NCBI RefSeq assembly: GCF_000516985.1 | Contig: NW_006917092.1 | Coordinates: 3,116,619-3,180,618 of the forward strand | Source of the DNA: Pestalotiopsis fici W106-1 | Lineage: Eukaryota > Ascomycota > Sordariomycetes > Amphisphaeriales > Sporocadaceae | Direction: 5' to 3' | DNA: 64,000 nt | Shown here: positions 37,972 through 48,496 of the stretch, piece by piece | Layout: every line of letters begins with the position of its first letter | Position numbering within the stretch: position 1 is the first letter of the stretch | Notes under the pieces: model-generated | Told to the model about the DNA's origin: nothing | What the model saw: the letters and a program-made list of their open reading frames with translations, nothing else | The model's database searches: none | Program-made: the position numbers and the translations under genes

Positions 37972-40068
37972 GCTGCCACTGACATTGCTTCTATTCACGA
38001 CGTTTACGTTCTTAAAAAAGTACATATTGATTTCGAAGAATATCTTTCTAGATTTAGAAAGCTTTTAGATACCACAACATTTATCCCAAGATTTATCCCA
38101 ATATTCATCCTGCGTCTATATTCCACGTGATCAAAGATTGGTTTCCCCAAATTCGAGTTCCGCAGTGCAAAACATGGTCTACGTCCATTCGTCAGGTAAC
38201 TGAAACAATGCATGGGATGACGGGTCGATCTAAGGTTCAGACCGCGACGTTGGGACGATGTCTCAGACAACCTTAAAAGCTTCAAACAAGCTTAAAATGG
38301 ACTGAGACCCACCAACGGGGCCAAGTGTTTCGTTTCTTGTAAGGAATAACGCCATGTCCTGAATGGAGTCTAAATTGATTGCAGTTTCAAATGGGTCCCG
38401 ACATTGAGCTTTGATGCGATCCCTTACGATGGGCTGCTTATTCTACAAGCATTCGCTGTTTTATCCATTTTATTGGACTTGTGTGACGAGCCGTGGTATT
38501 GCCCTATAGCGGCTCGCTCTCTAATGCCAACATTGCACTAAGAAGCTTGTTAATCTACAGGGCAAAAAAGGCAGGTATGAGGTGTTATTTGCAAGCAGAA
38601 ATAAAAACCCAGGCCTATGTTCAAGTCCCTGTGCTGGGCAATGATCACAAACATGACGACACCCATAAGAAGCGTCATGTTCTTTACTAGTCTGATTAGA
38701 GATGAACTGGCGCAACACGTTTATGATAGGCAGAATCGGATTGATGTATCTTCCTGTCTTATCGAACTGTCATACCATAGTGCTCAATTGAAAAATACTT
38801 GTACAACGGGCACCTTGCGGGTTCTTTGACATATTGCTTCGAGCTAGTATGATACGACCAGTATCTGAAATAAAGAGTAAAATTAAAGGTGGTCTACATC
38901 TACGAAAATAATGTGTGAACAAACAGACTTGGTCAACCCTTCCCGTTGTGTCACCCAAAGGGTGCCACACATCCAGCCACACTGTGGCACATCATAGTAT
39001 GTCAATATTGAGTGTCAAATAAAGCTGGAAGTGGACCACCTATCTTGCTGAGTTGACCTCTCAGAGAAAGAGAAATCCTATCTGCATCTGCCAGGCTGTG
39101 CCTTCAAATACTTAGATAACGGCATATGCGTACACAATGAATGGTGCTCGAGGATGGTGGGACTCCCTTACCTTCTTATATGATCCATCGTCATGTTCAA
39201 ACATGGTCTGATGTGTGCACAATCGTTTCCACCCTTCTTCAGATTCCACCATGGCGCAAAACACTTATGTCAACATCTCAAGGGCTTCAAACCAGACTTA
39301 CTCTCAGCTGTGAGGATGCCCAGCTTTACGCTAAGCTCAATCTCAGGGTCAGAATTCATCATGGTGAGCTTTGAAGCGAAATGGCCAATCATTTCGGCAT
39401 GCCGAGAACTGCGCCGCAACACGCCGCAGTCAGCTATAATGCAACGCCACAACTCAAGATACTGCATCAGCTCCTTCAGCGTCATGGTTTCCATGAAGCA
39501 TTGGATTTTGAATTTTTAATTTTATATCAATTGGAGTGGGCAGTAGATACCAAGTCTGTGCCTGGTTGTCTTCCTCCCTAATATTGAGTGCGACTCCCAA
39601 GAAACTCATCTGTCGACTTCAATACCTAGTCGACTCATTAGATTCAAAGTCTGACTTGAACTTCTCAACATAACGATTCAAGTTACAGTCTGCGATTGGC
39701 GGTTTTGCTCATGCAGGTATCCTTTCTTGAGGGATCGAATCCCCGGGAGGATCCATTCCCTTCTAGTCAGCATATGGCGAGACATTGGCACTTAGTGACC
39801 CCCCCCCCCCCCCCCCCCCGGGTGATTGAATGAGGGCAATCACCGCCGATGTTGAAGACATTGTCGTCGATACCCATCTCTTGTCGTCTTTCTACGACTG
39901 CACTAGACCAGAAAACCAGTAAGTCCCTGCCCCACTCGACAAAATCTCAGGCCTCTGCGTCACGTTTATGCAGATACCCCCGTGGAAGGCAACCACCAGC
40001 ACCACCAACAATATTTGGATATTTTATTAGCACAGCTGATCTCATTATGAATAATAGCGAATACCAAC
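37972..40068. other. 2.1-kb intergenic region with a poly-C tract
   Basis: AT-leaning DNA with no recognisable gene. A minus-strand frame at 39494-39270 looks weakly protein-like (KELMQYLELWRC) but has no partners, no ATG context and no known family. The poly-C tract is listed separately. Confidence 0.45.
39799..39819. repeat. 21-nt poly-C homopolymer
   Basis: An uninterrupted run of 21 C on the plus strand followed by GGG. This is rare in fungal DNA outside telomere-like or slippage-prone sites, and its length may be affected by sequencing error. Confidence 0.9.
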
Positions 40069-40190
40069 ACATACGACCATAGCTTTTAGAAAACTCGGCA
40101 TCCCGTCCGCTCTGCCCTAGATAAACTGAAAAGCGCCCGCCTAATAATCGGATCGATAACGAATTAATGACTATGCAGGCATTTGATGTC
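40069..40190 (+). pseudogene. full-length but diverged 5S rRNA copy
   Basis: The segment starts with ACATACGACCATA and keeps GAAAACTCGG, ATCCCGTCCGCTCT and TAGATAA at the spacings of ascomycete 5S rRNA. The 3' half is recognisable by register (about 120 nt in total, ending TTTGATGT) but carries many changes. These include several C-to-T and G-to-A differences in the region that should hold the internal promoter box C. Dispersed 5S genes and mutated 5S copies are known in Pezizomycotina (Neurospora). I read it as a probably inactive copy. A T-run follows at 40209-40216. Confidence 0.8.
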
Positions 40191-40193
40191 TTT

Positions 40194-40229
40194 GGTTCGA
40201 TTTGCGCATTTTTTTTGCGCATTCGAACC
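40194..40229. repeat. inverted repeat (hairpin) with T-rich loop
   Basis: The left arm GGTTCGATTTGCGCA (40194-40208) and right arm TGCGCATTCGAACC (40216-40229) pair with a single small mismatch around a 7-T loop. It sits directly 3' of the 5S-like copy. It could be a terminator hairpin or the remnant of an insertion terminus. Confidence 0.75.
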
Positions 40230-40993
40230 GGTATTTATTTCTTTAAATAGGAATATAAAAATAAAAGCGATTACAGCAATAATGCAGCGGTTGCTGCCGA
40301 ATCTACCTCCTTTAGGTATAAACCCGGCCGTTTTGTATGCGGCCGCTATCTTTTTGGCAGAAAAGCGGGGTTTAGCTAAGAAAAGACTGCTTGCGATAGC
40401 TAATCGAGTTATATTCGCTTAAAAATGCAATACGGCTATTGCGACAAACGAGAATTTACTGTGTAAGACGTTTTAAGATCATCGCGATCGATTTATGCAT
40501 TGCTAAATAGAAATTATATCGAAAGACCTGATTCGTGGCACAATAGCTCCGAACTGGCCGATCTTATGCGTGCCCCGAAAGATCAACCACTCGAGTTCAG
40601 AAATACCAATTATCGTGGCAGGACTCCAAAGAGATGGTGGGTTGGAACCGTACCTGGTTCGCCGGTATTTCAGCTCGGCTCATATTTATCCCGATGCAAG
40701 GCTCTTTCAGTCTCACAATGCAGCGGCAGCATTGCCACCAAGGCGTAAAGGAAATCAACGGTAGGGTCGGTTAATGACTGGGCGCGAATTCCGGGACAGA
40801 GAGGCTCTAGTCTGCTCGGACTTCTGCTGTAACCCCGCTAAGCATCTTCAACTCCGCAAAAACATCTCCAGGTAAACCTGACATTATACTAAACAGAGTC
40901 CGGCTTAGCCGTAGATATTACGATCCGTCCTAATGACCGAAAACTCTTTTGCTGCCGCAGCCTGCCGATTCTGTTTGGTACTGTTCCCCAGTA
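40230..40993. other. AT-rich relic-like DNA before the NLR gene
   Basis: 40240-40500 is AT-rich with scattered CGATCG and TAATCG-type words, as expected of RIP-altered repeats. A short frame (NPAVLYAAAIFLAEKRGL) is present without family recognition. The rest is the NLR promoter. Confidence 0.4.
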
Positions 40994-43900
40994 ATGGCTA
41001 CAAGCCTGTCTTTGCCGTCACGCCCTCGAGCTGCGCAACAAAACCTACAAGATGCTCTCGCCACGTTCCGGGGTGTCTTGAATGATGACCAGCGCAAAAA
41101 ATTGCAGGACGTATGTGATGTTCCTAAGGTGGACGATATTATGTTATTCACCGCCCAGCTCGACTATACTCAAAGAACGGGAAAAGGCAAAGGCAGAAGC
41201 TTCTCCAGCCGACTCTACTCGCTTTTGTTATCAGTTGGGCATTTCTGCGCTATCGTAGACACATGCGTCTCTGCGCACCCAGATATTGCTGCCTTGGTAT
41301 GGGGTAGCATCAAGTTAGCGATCATGGTATGTTCTAACATTAATCTTGGTTTCGACGAATGCAATGGCAATAACATTACTATATACAGATTACTATGAAC
41401 TTCGTGTCGTATTACGATGCAACTTCCGAACTATTCATGAAGCTAGGCAGGCAATGTCCGCTGATATCCGAATACCAAGCCTTATTCCCCAAATCCACCA
41501 GGCTTCAAACATCGATTCATAACTTTTACGCATCGATTATTCGTTGCTGCAAACATTTGGTAGAGACTATGCAACGTCCATGTAAGTATCTGTATTTTTG
41601 AGCCTAGGGTATGTTTCTAAAGCAGCAAGGGCAAACTCAATTGGTAAAAGCGCTTCGGATGTCTTTTGACCAAGAATTCAAGCCAGATTTGGAGGATATC
41701 GAAAGGCTCAGCAGTTTTGTAAATGATGAGATCTCACTTGCCAAGGCCCAAGCCGATTCACGACATCAGCAGGACCAAGTGAGGGAGCGAAGTAAAGCAG
41801 CCAAAAATAGGTCCTTTATGGGCTTATTTGTTTCGCGAACGGACCACAATCTAGATAAGCTACAATCTAGGCAAATCGAACAGCAATCACGTAAGTTATC
41901 CTTCAATCTGTAAAATAGCCATTAATCCAAGATCAGGCAAAGAAAAGGCACGATACCTGAACTCCCTTTCCACCTATGACTATATGAGACCATTCAAACA
42001 AAGCAGCCAGAAACGATATGGGAATACAGCAAACTGGGTATTCGAGACGCCGCAATTTCAACGTTGGCTTAACGGGGAAAGTTCAATTCTCTGGTGTTCA
42101 GGCAAAAGTAAGCTTTGTGGTAATCCATAGAATCCAGCTTGATTTTCTAATTATCAATAGTTGGCTCTGGCAAAACTGTTATAACGTAAGTATTTTTGAT
42201 ATCTCAAACATGGACTTGTGATTGATAGAGGAATAGTGCAAGTGCGATCCAGCATATTCTAAGACTCAAAGGAGACCAGAAAAGCTCCATTGGCCCAGTC
42301 TCTTTTTTTTTTGTACAATCTGATGACGACGAATCTGTAGGCGCTAGTAGTATTCTCAGATCTCTTTTGCGCCAAAGGCTTGAGGGTATAGAGCTCCCAC
42401 CAACGATGCAAGGCAGATCAGCACCAGCATGGTCCGACATATCTGATTTATTTGTTCAACATATGCGATCGCCACAAAAGTCATTCATCTTTATAGATGG
42501 ACTTGATGAGTGCGATAAAGATCGAAAAGAGCTCCTAAAAGCCTTCTCAGTCCTTTGCTATCTCGACAGGAATATTCATATATTTCTTGCAAGTCGCTTA
42601 AGTCTTCGAGATGAGATCAAGAAACATTTCACGAATTTCGAACAACTTACGCTAGATTGCGAAGCTATTGAAAACGATATTTCAAACTATGTTGAAGGAA
42701 TATTAGATGAGAAGCTCGAAGAAGGAGACTTCAAAATTGGAGATCACTCGCTTCTTGGTGATATCAAGAGTAGGCTTATTCAAGGTGCTAATGGAATGTG
42801 AGTCCCACTGCCTATTGCAATTGAAAGTTAAATCTAAAAATATCAATAGGTTCCTTTGGGTTTTCTTCCAGCTTGAGACTATATTCTCGCTTCATTGCGA
42901 CGAGGATATTCGACATGCCCTAAACGATCTTCCGAAGGGTCTTGCTGAGACATTCCAACGAGCACTTCGTCGCATCGAGGATGGACATCATGGCCCTGCA
43001 GCACGCAAAGTCTTTCATTGGGTTGCTGCGTCCAAAAGACCCCTATCTCTCGATGAACTCCGGGAGGCAACCGCGATCGAAGTGGGCCAGCGATTCACAA
43101 TTCTTGATCGTCGTTTCAATGATATGGAAAAGATAGCATCATGGTGTCAAAACTTGGTTTTTATCGATGAAGAAACCCAACTCGTCCAGTTCACACATCT
43201 AGCAGTGAAGATGTTTTTATTGGATAAGTCCGCTGCATCAATACTTAAGGACTTCCATATCACAATCAACGAAGCTGACCATATGCTTGGCGAGATATGT
43301 GTTACATACCTCAACTTCAATGACTTCAAAACCACCATCGCGAAAAGGCCGAAAGCTGTGGTTATCAACACATCCCAGATACTTCCGATAGCTTTGAAAC
43401 CTGGATCAAAACGTGCCGCATTAGTGTCGACCTTAAAGTCAAGACCACGAGCGCAAAGGTTTGACCTGACGCCTTCGATCGCAGGTTTTGCCCGGGACTC
43501 AACATCGAGTTCTGTCATTCTAGAGGTAACGAATCCTTTCTTGAAATACGCATCGGCTTACTGGATCATGCATTCGGCATCTTTCCAGGAAGCAACATCA
43601 ACGACTTGGGTATTATGGAAGAATATGGTGACCCATGGGCATCCCCTTGCACAAATACCATGGCATGGCAGATTGCCTGACAATAAGGATGATGTCCTGC
43701 ATTGGTCTTATAACTGCAGCCATTATGGGATAATTCGTCTTCTTATCTCGCATTATGATCTTACAGCATCCCAGAAGAGCCATATGCTGGAAATCTCAAC
43801 GAAGGACAACAATGTCGAAATTCTCGATATTTTCTTGCGTAGTATGCAAAACCAGCAGTTCGATGATATCAAAAACCGAGCTTTCCAGGAAGCAGTAGAA

Positions 43901-44512
43901 GGGGGCCATCTTGGAATAGTCGACAGACTGCTCGCAGTCAAAGCCGACGTCAATACTAGAAGCTCTGATGGATGGACTATCCTACAAAAAGCAGCAGAAC
44001 GGGGCCATCTCGAAATAGTCGACAGACTGCTAGCAGCCAAGGCTGACGTCAATGCTGGGCCAGCGGGACGCTATCAATGCACGGCGCTACAGGCAGCAGC
44101 ACAAAGCGGCCATCTCGAGATAACTGATACATTACTCGCAGCCAACGCTGCCGTAAATGCCCAGGGCAGACACTACGGCAATGCTCTCCAGGCTGCTTCA
44201 AATAGAGGATACCGGGAAATCGTACAGATTCTGCTCGACAACAAGGCCGACGTCAATGCCCAGGGCGGACACTACGGCAACGCTCTCCAGGCGGCTTCAG
44301 CTGNNNNNNNNNNNNNNNNNNNNNNNNNNNNNNNNNNNNNNNNNNNNNNNNNNNNNNNNNNNNNNNNNNNNNNNNNNNNNNNNNNNNNNNNNNNNNNNNN
44401 NNNCGCCCAAGGCGGCGTAGACTTCCGCAACGCTCTCCAGGCTGCTTCAGCGCAAGGACACCGGGAGATCGTAAAGCGGCTGGAAAAGGCGGGTGCTTTA
44501 ATGCAATCATAA
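40994..44512 (+). CDS. NLR-like STAND protein: DUF7708-type N-terminus, NACHT, ankyrin repeats (sequence gap inside)
   Basis: Seven exons: 40994-41326, 41389-41581, 41630-41890, 41937-42107, 42161-42185, 42231-42797, 42850-44512 (about 1,070 codons including ~34 unknown). The N-terminal helical region (ALVWGSIKLAIM, SEYQALFPKS, KALRMSFDQEFKPD) matches the domain catalogued as DUF7708 in fungal STAND proteins. The P-loop IGSGKTVIT (residues 320-328) is encoded almost entirely by a 25-nt exon. Walker B FIFIDGLDECD is at 413-423. Winged-helix-like LPKGLAETFQRALRRI and SKRPLSLDELREA follow. Ankyrin repeats with a 33-residue period start near residue 860. Such proteins act as cytosolic heterokaryon-incompatibility or immune-type sensors. 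Two acceptors are unusual (AAG at 41629, GAG at 42230), but only these keep the frame. The exact repeat number is unknown because of the N gap. Confidence 0.88.
44060..44510 (+). repeat. ankyrin-encoding 99-bp tandem repeats
   Basis: Units such as 44159 onward and 44258 onward are 99 bp apart and nearly identical over GCCCAGGGCRGACACTACGG and the following GCTCTCCAGGC. The pattern continues on the far side of the gap at about 44404. High internal identity means that recent unequal exchange or gene conversion is likely. Confidence 0.85.
44304..44403. other. assembly gap of 100 N
   Basis: Exactly 100 N, the usual placeholder for a gap of unknown size, falls inside the near-identical ankyrin repeat array. 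The true number of repeats is probably larger or different. Confidence 0.98.
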
Positions 44513-45269
44513 GCACCGGCACAAGGAGTTAGTTTGTCTAACCGCGGTTTTGGATACTGTTGACTTCTCTTTTATTTCTCATATCTTTATAAAGGAGGGT
44601 CCAGGGACCGAGTTCATTATATAATAATAAATATAATTTGAGAATCGTCGAGAAGCTACTAGTTTTGTCGATTTATAATGTTTAAGGATAAGGCTTATAT
44701 AAAGTTTTTTCGCTGTTAGGGTGCTCAACGCCACCTACTGCCTATAAGTGGCGTTCAGCACGGCCTGAATTATGCCCTTCATTCAGCTCAGCTTAGTAAA
44801 TGTGCAATAAATGCTAAGTACGCCGACTCTGCCAGCTGTTCGGCGGATTAATAAATCTCCAAATCCAGCCGCCTAGATCAAACCTTGAGCTTGCAATCCG
44901 ATACGTGACACGTATAATGCGGAAGTTTCAGTACATACAGTAATTCGGCTGGCGGTTTTCTTGTCCAAGGGAACAGCTATAGCCACCAGCTGTGAGCAGC
45001 TGCCAGTAGGGTTATATGTAGGGAAAAATCTATCGCACTCAGCTGGGCAAGGTTTGTCGCTGATCATTGAGACGCTCTGTCATCTGGGAGAAGGACCGAA
45101 TCGAAGACGTTCTTGTTCCACTTTCGGACCGCTAACGCGATGTTCGACGATCAATCGATGCCTTTTGCTCGATATGTGCAAATATACAGCAATATTCCGG
45201 GTTATCGCGCCTAGAGGCTACCCAACAGAAAGGGTTTCAAGGTTTGCGCAAATGAACGCTTACATAATT
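44513..45269. other. non-coding, AT-rich, between NLR gene and 5S fragment
   Basis: 44600-44720 is very AT-rich (TATAATAATAAATATAATTTG). A short frame at 44961-45290 is not recognised. No gene is called. Confidence 0.45.
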
Positions 45270-45337
45270 GGCACGGGGCCGCCGGATTAGTACTCAGATC
45301 GGTGATGGCTGGGGAACCCCCGGTGTTGTATGTTTTT
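45270..45337 (+). pseudogene. truncated 5S rRNA copy, 3' half only
   Basis: GGGCCGCCGGATTAGTACTC, then ATCGGTGATGGCTGGGGAAC and CCGGTGTTGTATG plus a T5 terminator, match the 3' half of ascomycete 5S rRNA, including the box C region. The 5' half (ACATACGACC to the middle) is absent upstream. It has the same orientation as the copy at 40069 and lies on the other side of the NLR gene. Confidence 0.85.
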
Positions 45338-45784
45338 AACTTTTTGCTTTACTGGTCGTTGCAACCCACTCTTAAATAAAGTGTGGTGTATGGTGTGCGC
45401 GGGGCCATCTTCAATTCTTTCATATGGAGAGAACTATGTTGAGATTAAAGCATATGGGTTCATCGCACATATTTCAAGACCGGTGCCTACAGGTATCTGG
45501 CCAAGCGCTACGTGATGGCCAACAGTCTCGGCAATGCTGTAGGATCGTGCTACGAAGTGAAATATATTTGCGAATTGCAGTCGATTGGAACACATTTCGA
45601 CAGGAAATCAGTAATATATGTTCATTGGTACAGACAACAGAAATGATGAATCCTTACCTTATGGTTTGCTCCTCACTCTTGCGAGCCAATGCTTCACGTT
45701 TACCCGAAGGGAGCCTTGTTCAAGTGAAAAATGCCCTGCCATGATAAATCCGCCGATTACTGCCCCATGTGCCTTTTATTTTCT
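45338..45784. other. unresolved relic-like DNA
   Basis: A frame-shifted island on plus (about 45420-45630, for example KTGAYRYLAKRYVMANSL) looks more protein-like than chance, but I cannot assign a family. No intact gene is present. Confidence 0.3.
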
Positions 45785-46400
45785 CTGAACTCCCTTTAAT
45801 CTGACAAGAATCTGAGCTAGTTCCTTGACCTGAAGTGGCCGGACGGCGAAGAGGATCTAGCGCAAGATTTTGATGGCAGCCGATCCAGCACTTCCTCAAA
45901 GATTACGTATCTTTCCCAGTTCGTGGGAGTACGTCTCACTGACACGCGTGGGCACTTCGGAAATCGTTTTGCGTGATTCCCGCGCCGTCTTTCCGGGCGA
46001 TATCTCACTTTCGAGCAGCTTGACTCAAAGGAACATGCCCGCGCTTCGAGAAGCTGCTTCATCCACGAGATTGCCCTTCAGATCATCATTCCATGGGGCA
46101 GTCGCTCTTTGACCATGTGTCTTGAGAACAACTGTACTTCTGGGCCGGAAATATCGGCAGTGATGGCATATTCATGTTTGAAGAGACCGGTCAACGGGTG
46201 AGCTGACTTGCCGAGCCACTCACGTATGTCGGCAATGTCTCTATTGGCCACGAGGACTCGAAACCTCGTTTTGGATAAATGCTCAATCAACCTCTCCAAG
46301 GAACGATTCCTTGGGTCCTTGGTGTGATAGCGCCGCTACGAGTTGACATATGTGCATTCATCGAAACCGTCGACCACAAGGGTGTATGTAGTATTTGCGA
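45785..46400 (-). pseudogene. NACHT NLR relic (Walker B to post-NACHT)
   Basis: Minus-strand translation gives TLVVDGFDEC (Walker B), then RFRVLVANRDIADIREWL (sensor region), KHEYAITADISGPEVQLFSR and, after a frameshift near 46080, DEAASRSAGMFL, VKLLESEISPG, SETYSHELGKI and ILFAVRPLQVKELAQI. These are the steps of fungal HET/NACHT-ankyrin proteins, in order. The frame is broken by TAG at 46338-46336, then by TGA, TGA and TAG codons further 3'. Two of these replace positions where the family has Trp and the others can arise from Arg or Gln codons, so each is explainable as a single C-to-T or G-to-A change. The relic is non-functional. Its 5' end is joined to a ketosynthase relic in the same frame. 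Confidence 0.8.
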
Positions 46401-47090
46401 CAGCACGAGTGACCGCTCATTTCGTGTCGTTGTCACGTAGTGCATCGTATAGACGTTTGAGCATGAGGACTGCGACCACTTCACCGCGAGGATAAACATT
46501 TGCACGGTGATCGAATGTGTAGCATCGACCGACGGGGGACACCATTTGCATAATGTTCAGGACGGCACTGAAGTCAGAGTCCAATAGTACATTACAGCCG
46601 GCTACGATGCCCATACGAGTGACGCTGCTGCTCAACAGCTGGCACGATAGATCGACAGCCATAACGCTACTGGAGCAAGCTGATGCTAGGCTGACTGAAG
46701 GTCCACAAAGGTCGTAAAACCATTTGAGACGATTTTCAAGCTTAGACTGAGTGGCCCAAACTGCAGCACATGGAGATAATCCCGGTTTCCGCTCAGAGTC
46801 CTTCAGCATTTACTGCAGATAGTCGCTCGTGAAGCATCCGGTATGGACGGAAGATCTTAATCCTTTTTCACATTTCATACGGATGCCAGCATTTTCGAAT
46901 GGTCTGTACCTTGTCTCAAGTAACATGTGTTGCATTGGTTCTATGGTGGAGGCTTCTGACCATAAGTAAGAAGAAGTTAGCGTCGAAGTTTCCTAAGTTC
47001 TCCTTGGGGATATGGCCACCTCGTGTTCGAAGGGAGTTATGTTGTGTGGGGTTCACTGTGCGATATTCCTTTACGGCCGATGCAGGGCTG
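46401..47090 (-). pseudogene. polyketide synthase ketosynthase (KS) domain relic
   Basis: Minus-strand translation shows KS landmarks in order: RGGHIPKENLGNFDANFF (about 47030-46975); after a frameshift, EASTIEPMQHMLLETRY, FENAGI and GCFTSDY; then NRLKWFYDLCGPSVSLASAC with the active-site Cys retained, although the usual Asp-Thr before it is lost; then VAGCNVLLDSDF, MQMVSPVGRCYTFDHRANVY and ALRDNDT. In-frame stops occur after SDYLQ and at 46419-46417. Both are compatible with single transitions. The segment matches highly reducing fungal type I PKS. No other PKS domains (AT, DH, KR, ACP) follow; the frame runs on into a NACHT relic. Non-functional. Confidence 0.85.
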
Positions 47091-47609
47091 CCCTCGGTAC
47101 CGAGTTCTCTCGCTCGCTATAGCGACATATCATGACTTTCCCTGTGGGCAATGCAAGCCTGAGGACCGGCCGGCATTCCTACAGTACACATCTGGGGCGT
47201 GGAGGGCAGGGTCGAGCCCGGGTAGGAATGAGCGCTAAGCCAGCTGTGCCGCGAAGAAGGAAGACATGAATATATCCATGGTGGGACTCGGCGCAGGAGA
47301 CATGGAAGGTCTGGTGAAGTCGGCGAATGCCATCATCCGCCGCATGTTAGTTCAGATGTGAAGCAGCAATGTGCGGACCTTTTTTTTTTTTTTTTCAATA
47401 CTTAGCACCCAAATGGACATCAGGATTGGATCTCTAGCCTTTTTCCAGATAGATAATTACCTGCCCAGTTCCGGTCTTTCTTTTGATTACAAGCTCATCA
47501 CACATACAAGCTATATAGAAAAATCACTCTTCAAGTAAAATTCAAGAGCTATAGGATCCTATAGCTAAATGATTTCTCTCGGTCAATATCATTTATCCAC
47601 ACCGTCACA
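47091..47609. other. intergenic between PKS and SDR relics
   Basis: No gene is recognised. A T17-like run lies near 47381-47396, and the SDR leader occupies the last 100 bp. Confidence 0.45.
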
Positions 47610-47880
47610 ATGTTGTACGCTACTCAGATTGATGGAATTGCCCTAGTCGTTGGCGTGAGTTAATGGCTACGCTCGTCATTCTATGAAGCACTGCTAGCGC
47701 GTGTCTTTCTAGTCTGGTAGTGGCATTGCTAGGGAGGCTGCCTTCTCGTTTGCAGAAACCGGGGCCAAGGTGGCTGTGTCTGCCGATATGAATAAGGAGA
47801 TGGCCAAGGCTGCATCAGAAGAGAGTAAGAAGTAAGCCAGCAACAAGGAGTATCAAACGACCACCTGTGATATCTTTCGC
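47610..47880 (+). pseudogene. short-chain dehydrogenase/reductase N-terminal fragment
   Basis: Two exon-like pieces: 47610-47654 and 47713 onward, with a GTGAGT donor at 47655 and a TTTCTAG acceptor. They give IALVVG plus SGSGIAREAAFSFAETGAKV, the glycine-rich NAD(P)-binding motif of classical SDRs, followed by SADMNKEMAKAASEESKK. A TAA then interrupts, but the same frame continues as ASNKEYQTTTCDI, so the stop may derive from CAA. After about 47880 SDR similarity is lost, so the Ser-Tyr-Lys catalytic part is missing. It is a truncated relic next to the PKS relic and an intact UbiA-type gene. Confidence 0.75.
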
Positions 47881-48496
47881 ACACATACAATATCAAACTT
47901 GCTCATATATACAACAACAATAACAACAACAACATGTCTCATAATGGCAAGCCAACCCACCGTTTGTACGAAACTCTCTTTCAATGATCCTCTCAAGTTT
48001 ATTGGAAATATTCAGAACTGATAATCATGTTACAGGATTATGGTCGGGCAGTTCATGCAAGCACATGCGCACCTAACTGTCCCTGATATCCTAGGCGATA
48101 TTTTAGGAAGTGTAGAAGAAGACCTGGAGCTTCAACGGGATTATGTTAAGTAATTGAGTTACTAAGTTGGCTCAAATGTCTGCACGTAGCCAAAGAAGTA
48201 GTGGAAGATATATCCGTATATGTTTATAATGGAGCATAAAGCCCGAATTATAGATAGCTAGGTTCCAATTTCAATAATCCACAAAAGAGCCCAGTGACAA
48301 TAAAGCTTTGTAGTAGCATAAAGTATAAGACAAGAACATAGAGAGTATCGAGATAGATGATTTTCCTCCTTACAGACTCCAGCACGAATCAAGAAACGAG
48401 GTCAGTGACGATACAGACATAGTTCAGCATACAGATTTTACAGTAATCTTCCAGGAACAAGCAGAATATCAAAAACGACGTTGCGTTCTGTGTAAT
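47881..48496. other. intergenic with a possible tiny two-exon frame
   Basis: From 47935 a frame MSHNGKPTHR could splice to IMVGQFMQAHAHLTVPDILG (about 48037 on), but no family is recognised and the total is under 50 residues. Otherwise this is the 3' flank of the UbiA-type gene. Confidence 0.3.

Noticed and set aside
39270..39494. Protein-like minus-strand frame (KELMQYLELWRC)
   Set aside because: Isolated, with no extension on either side in any frame; could be an old relic but cannot be supported.
45424..45640. Frame-shifted island (KTGAYRYLAKRYVMANSL) suspected to be another PKS or enzyme relic
   Set aside because: I could not match it to any family step and the joins need a frameshift; left unresolved.
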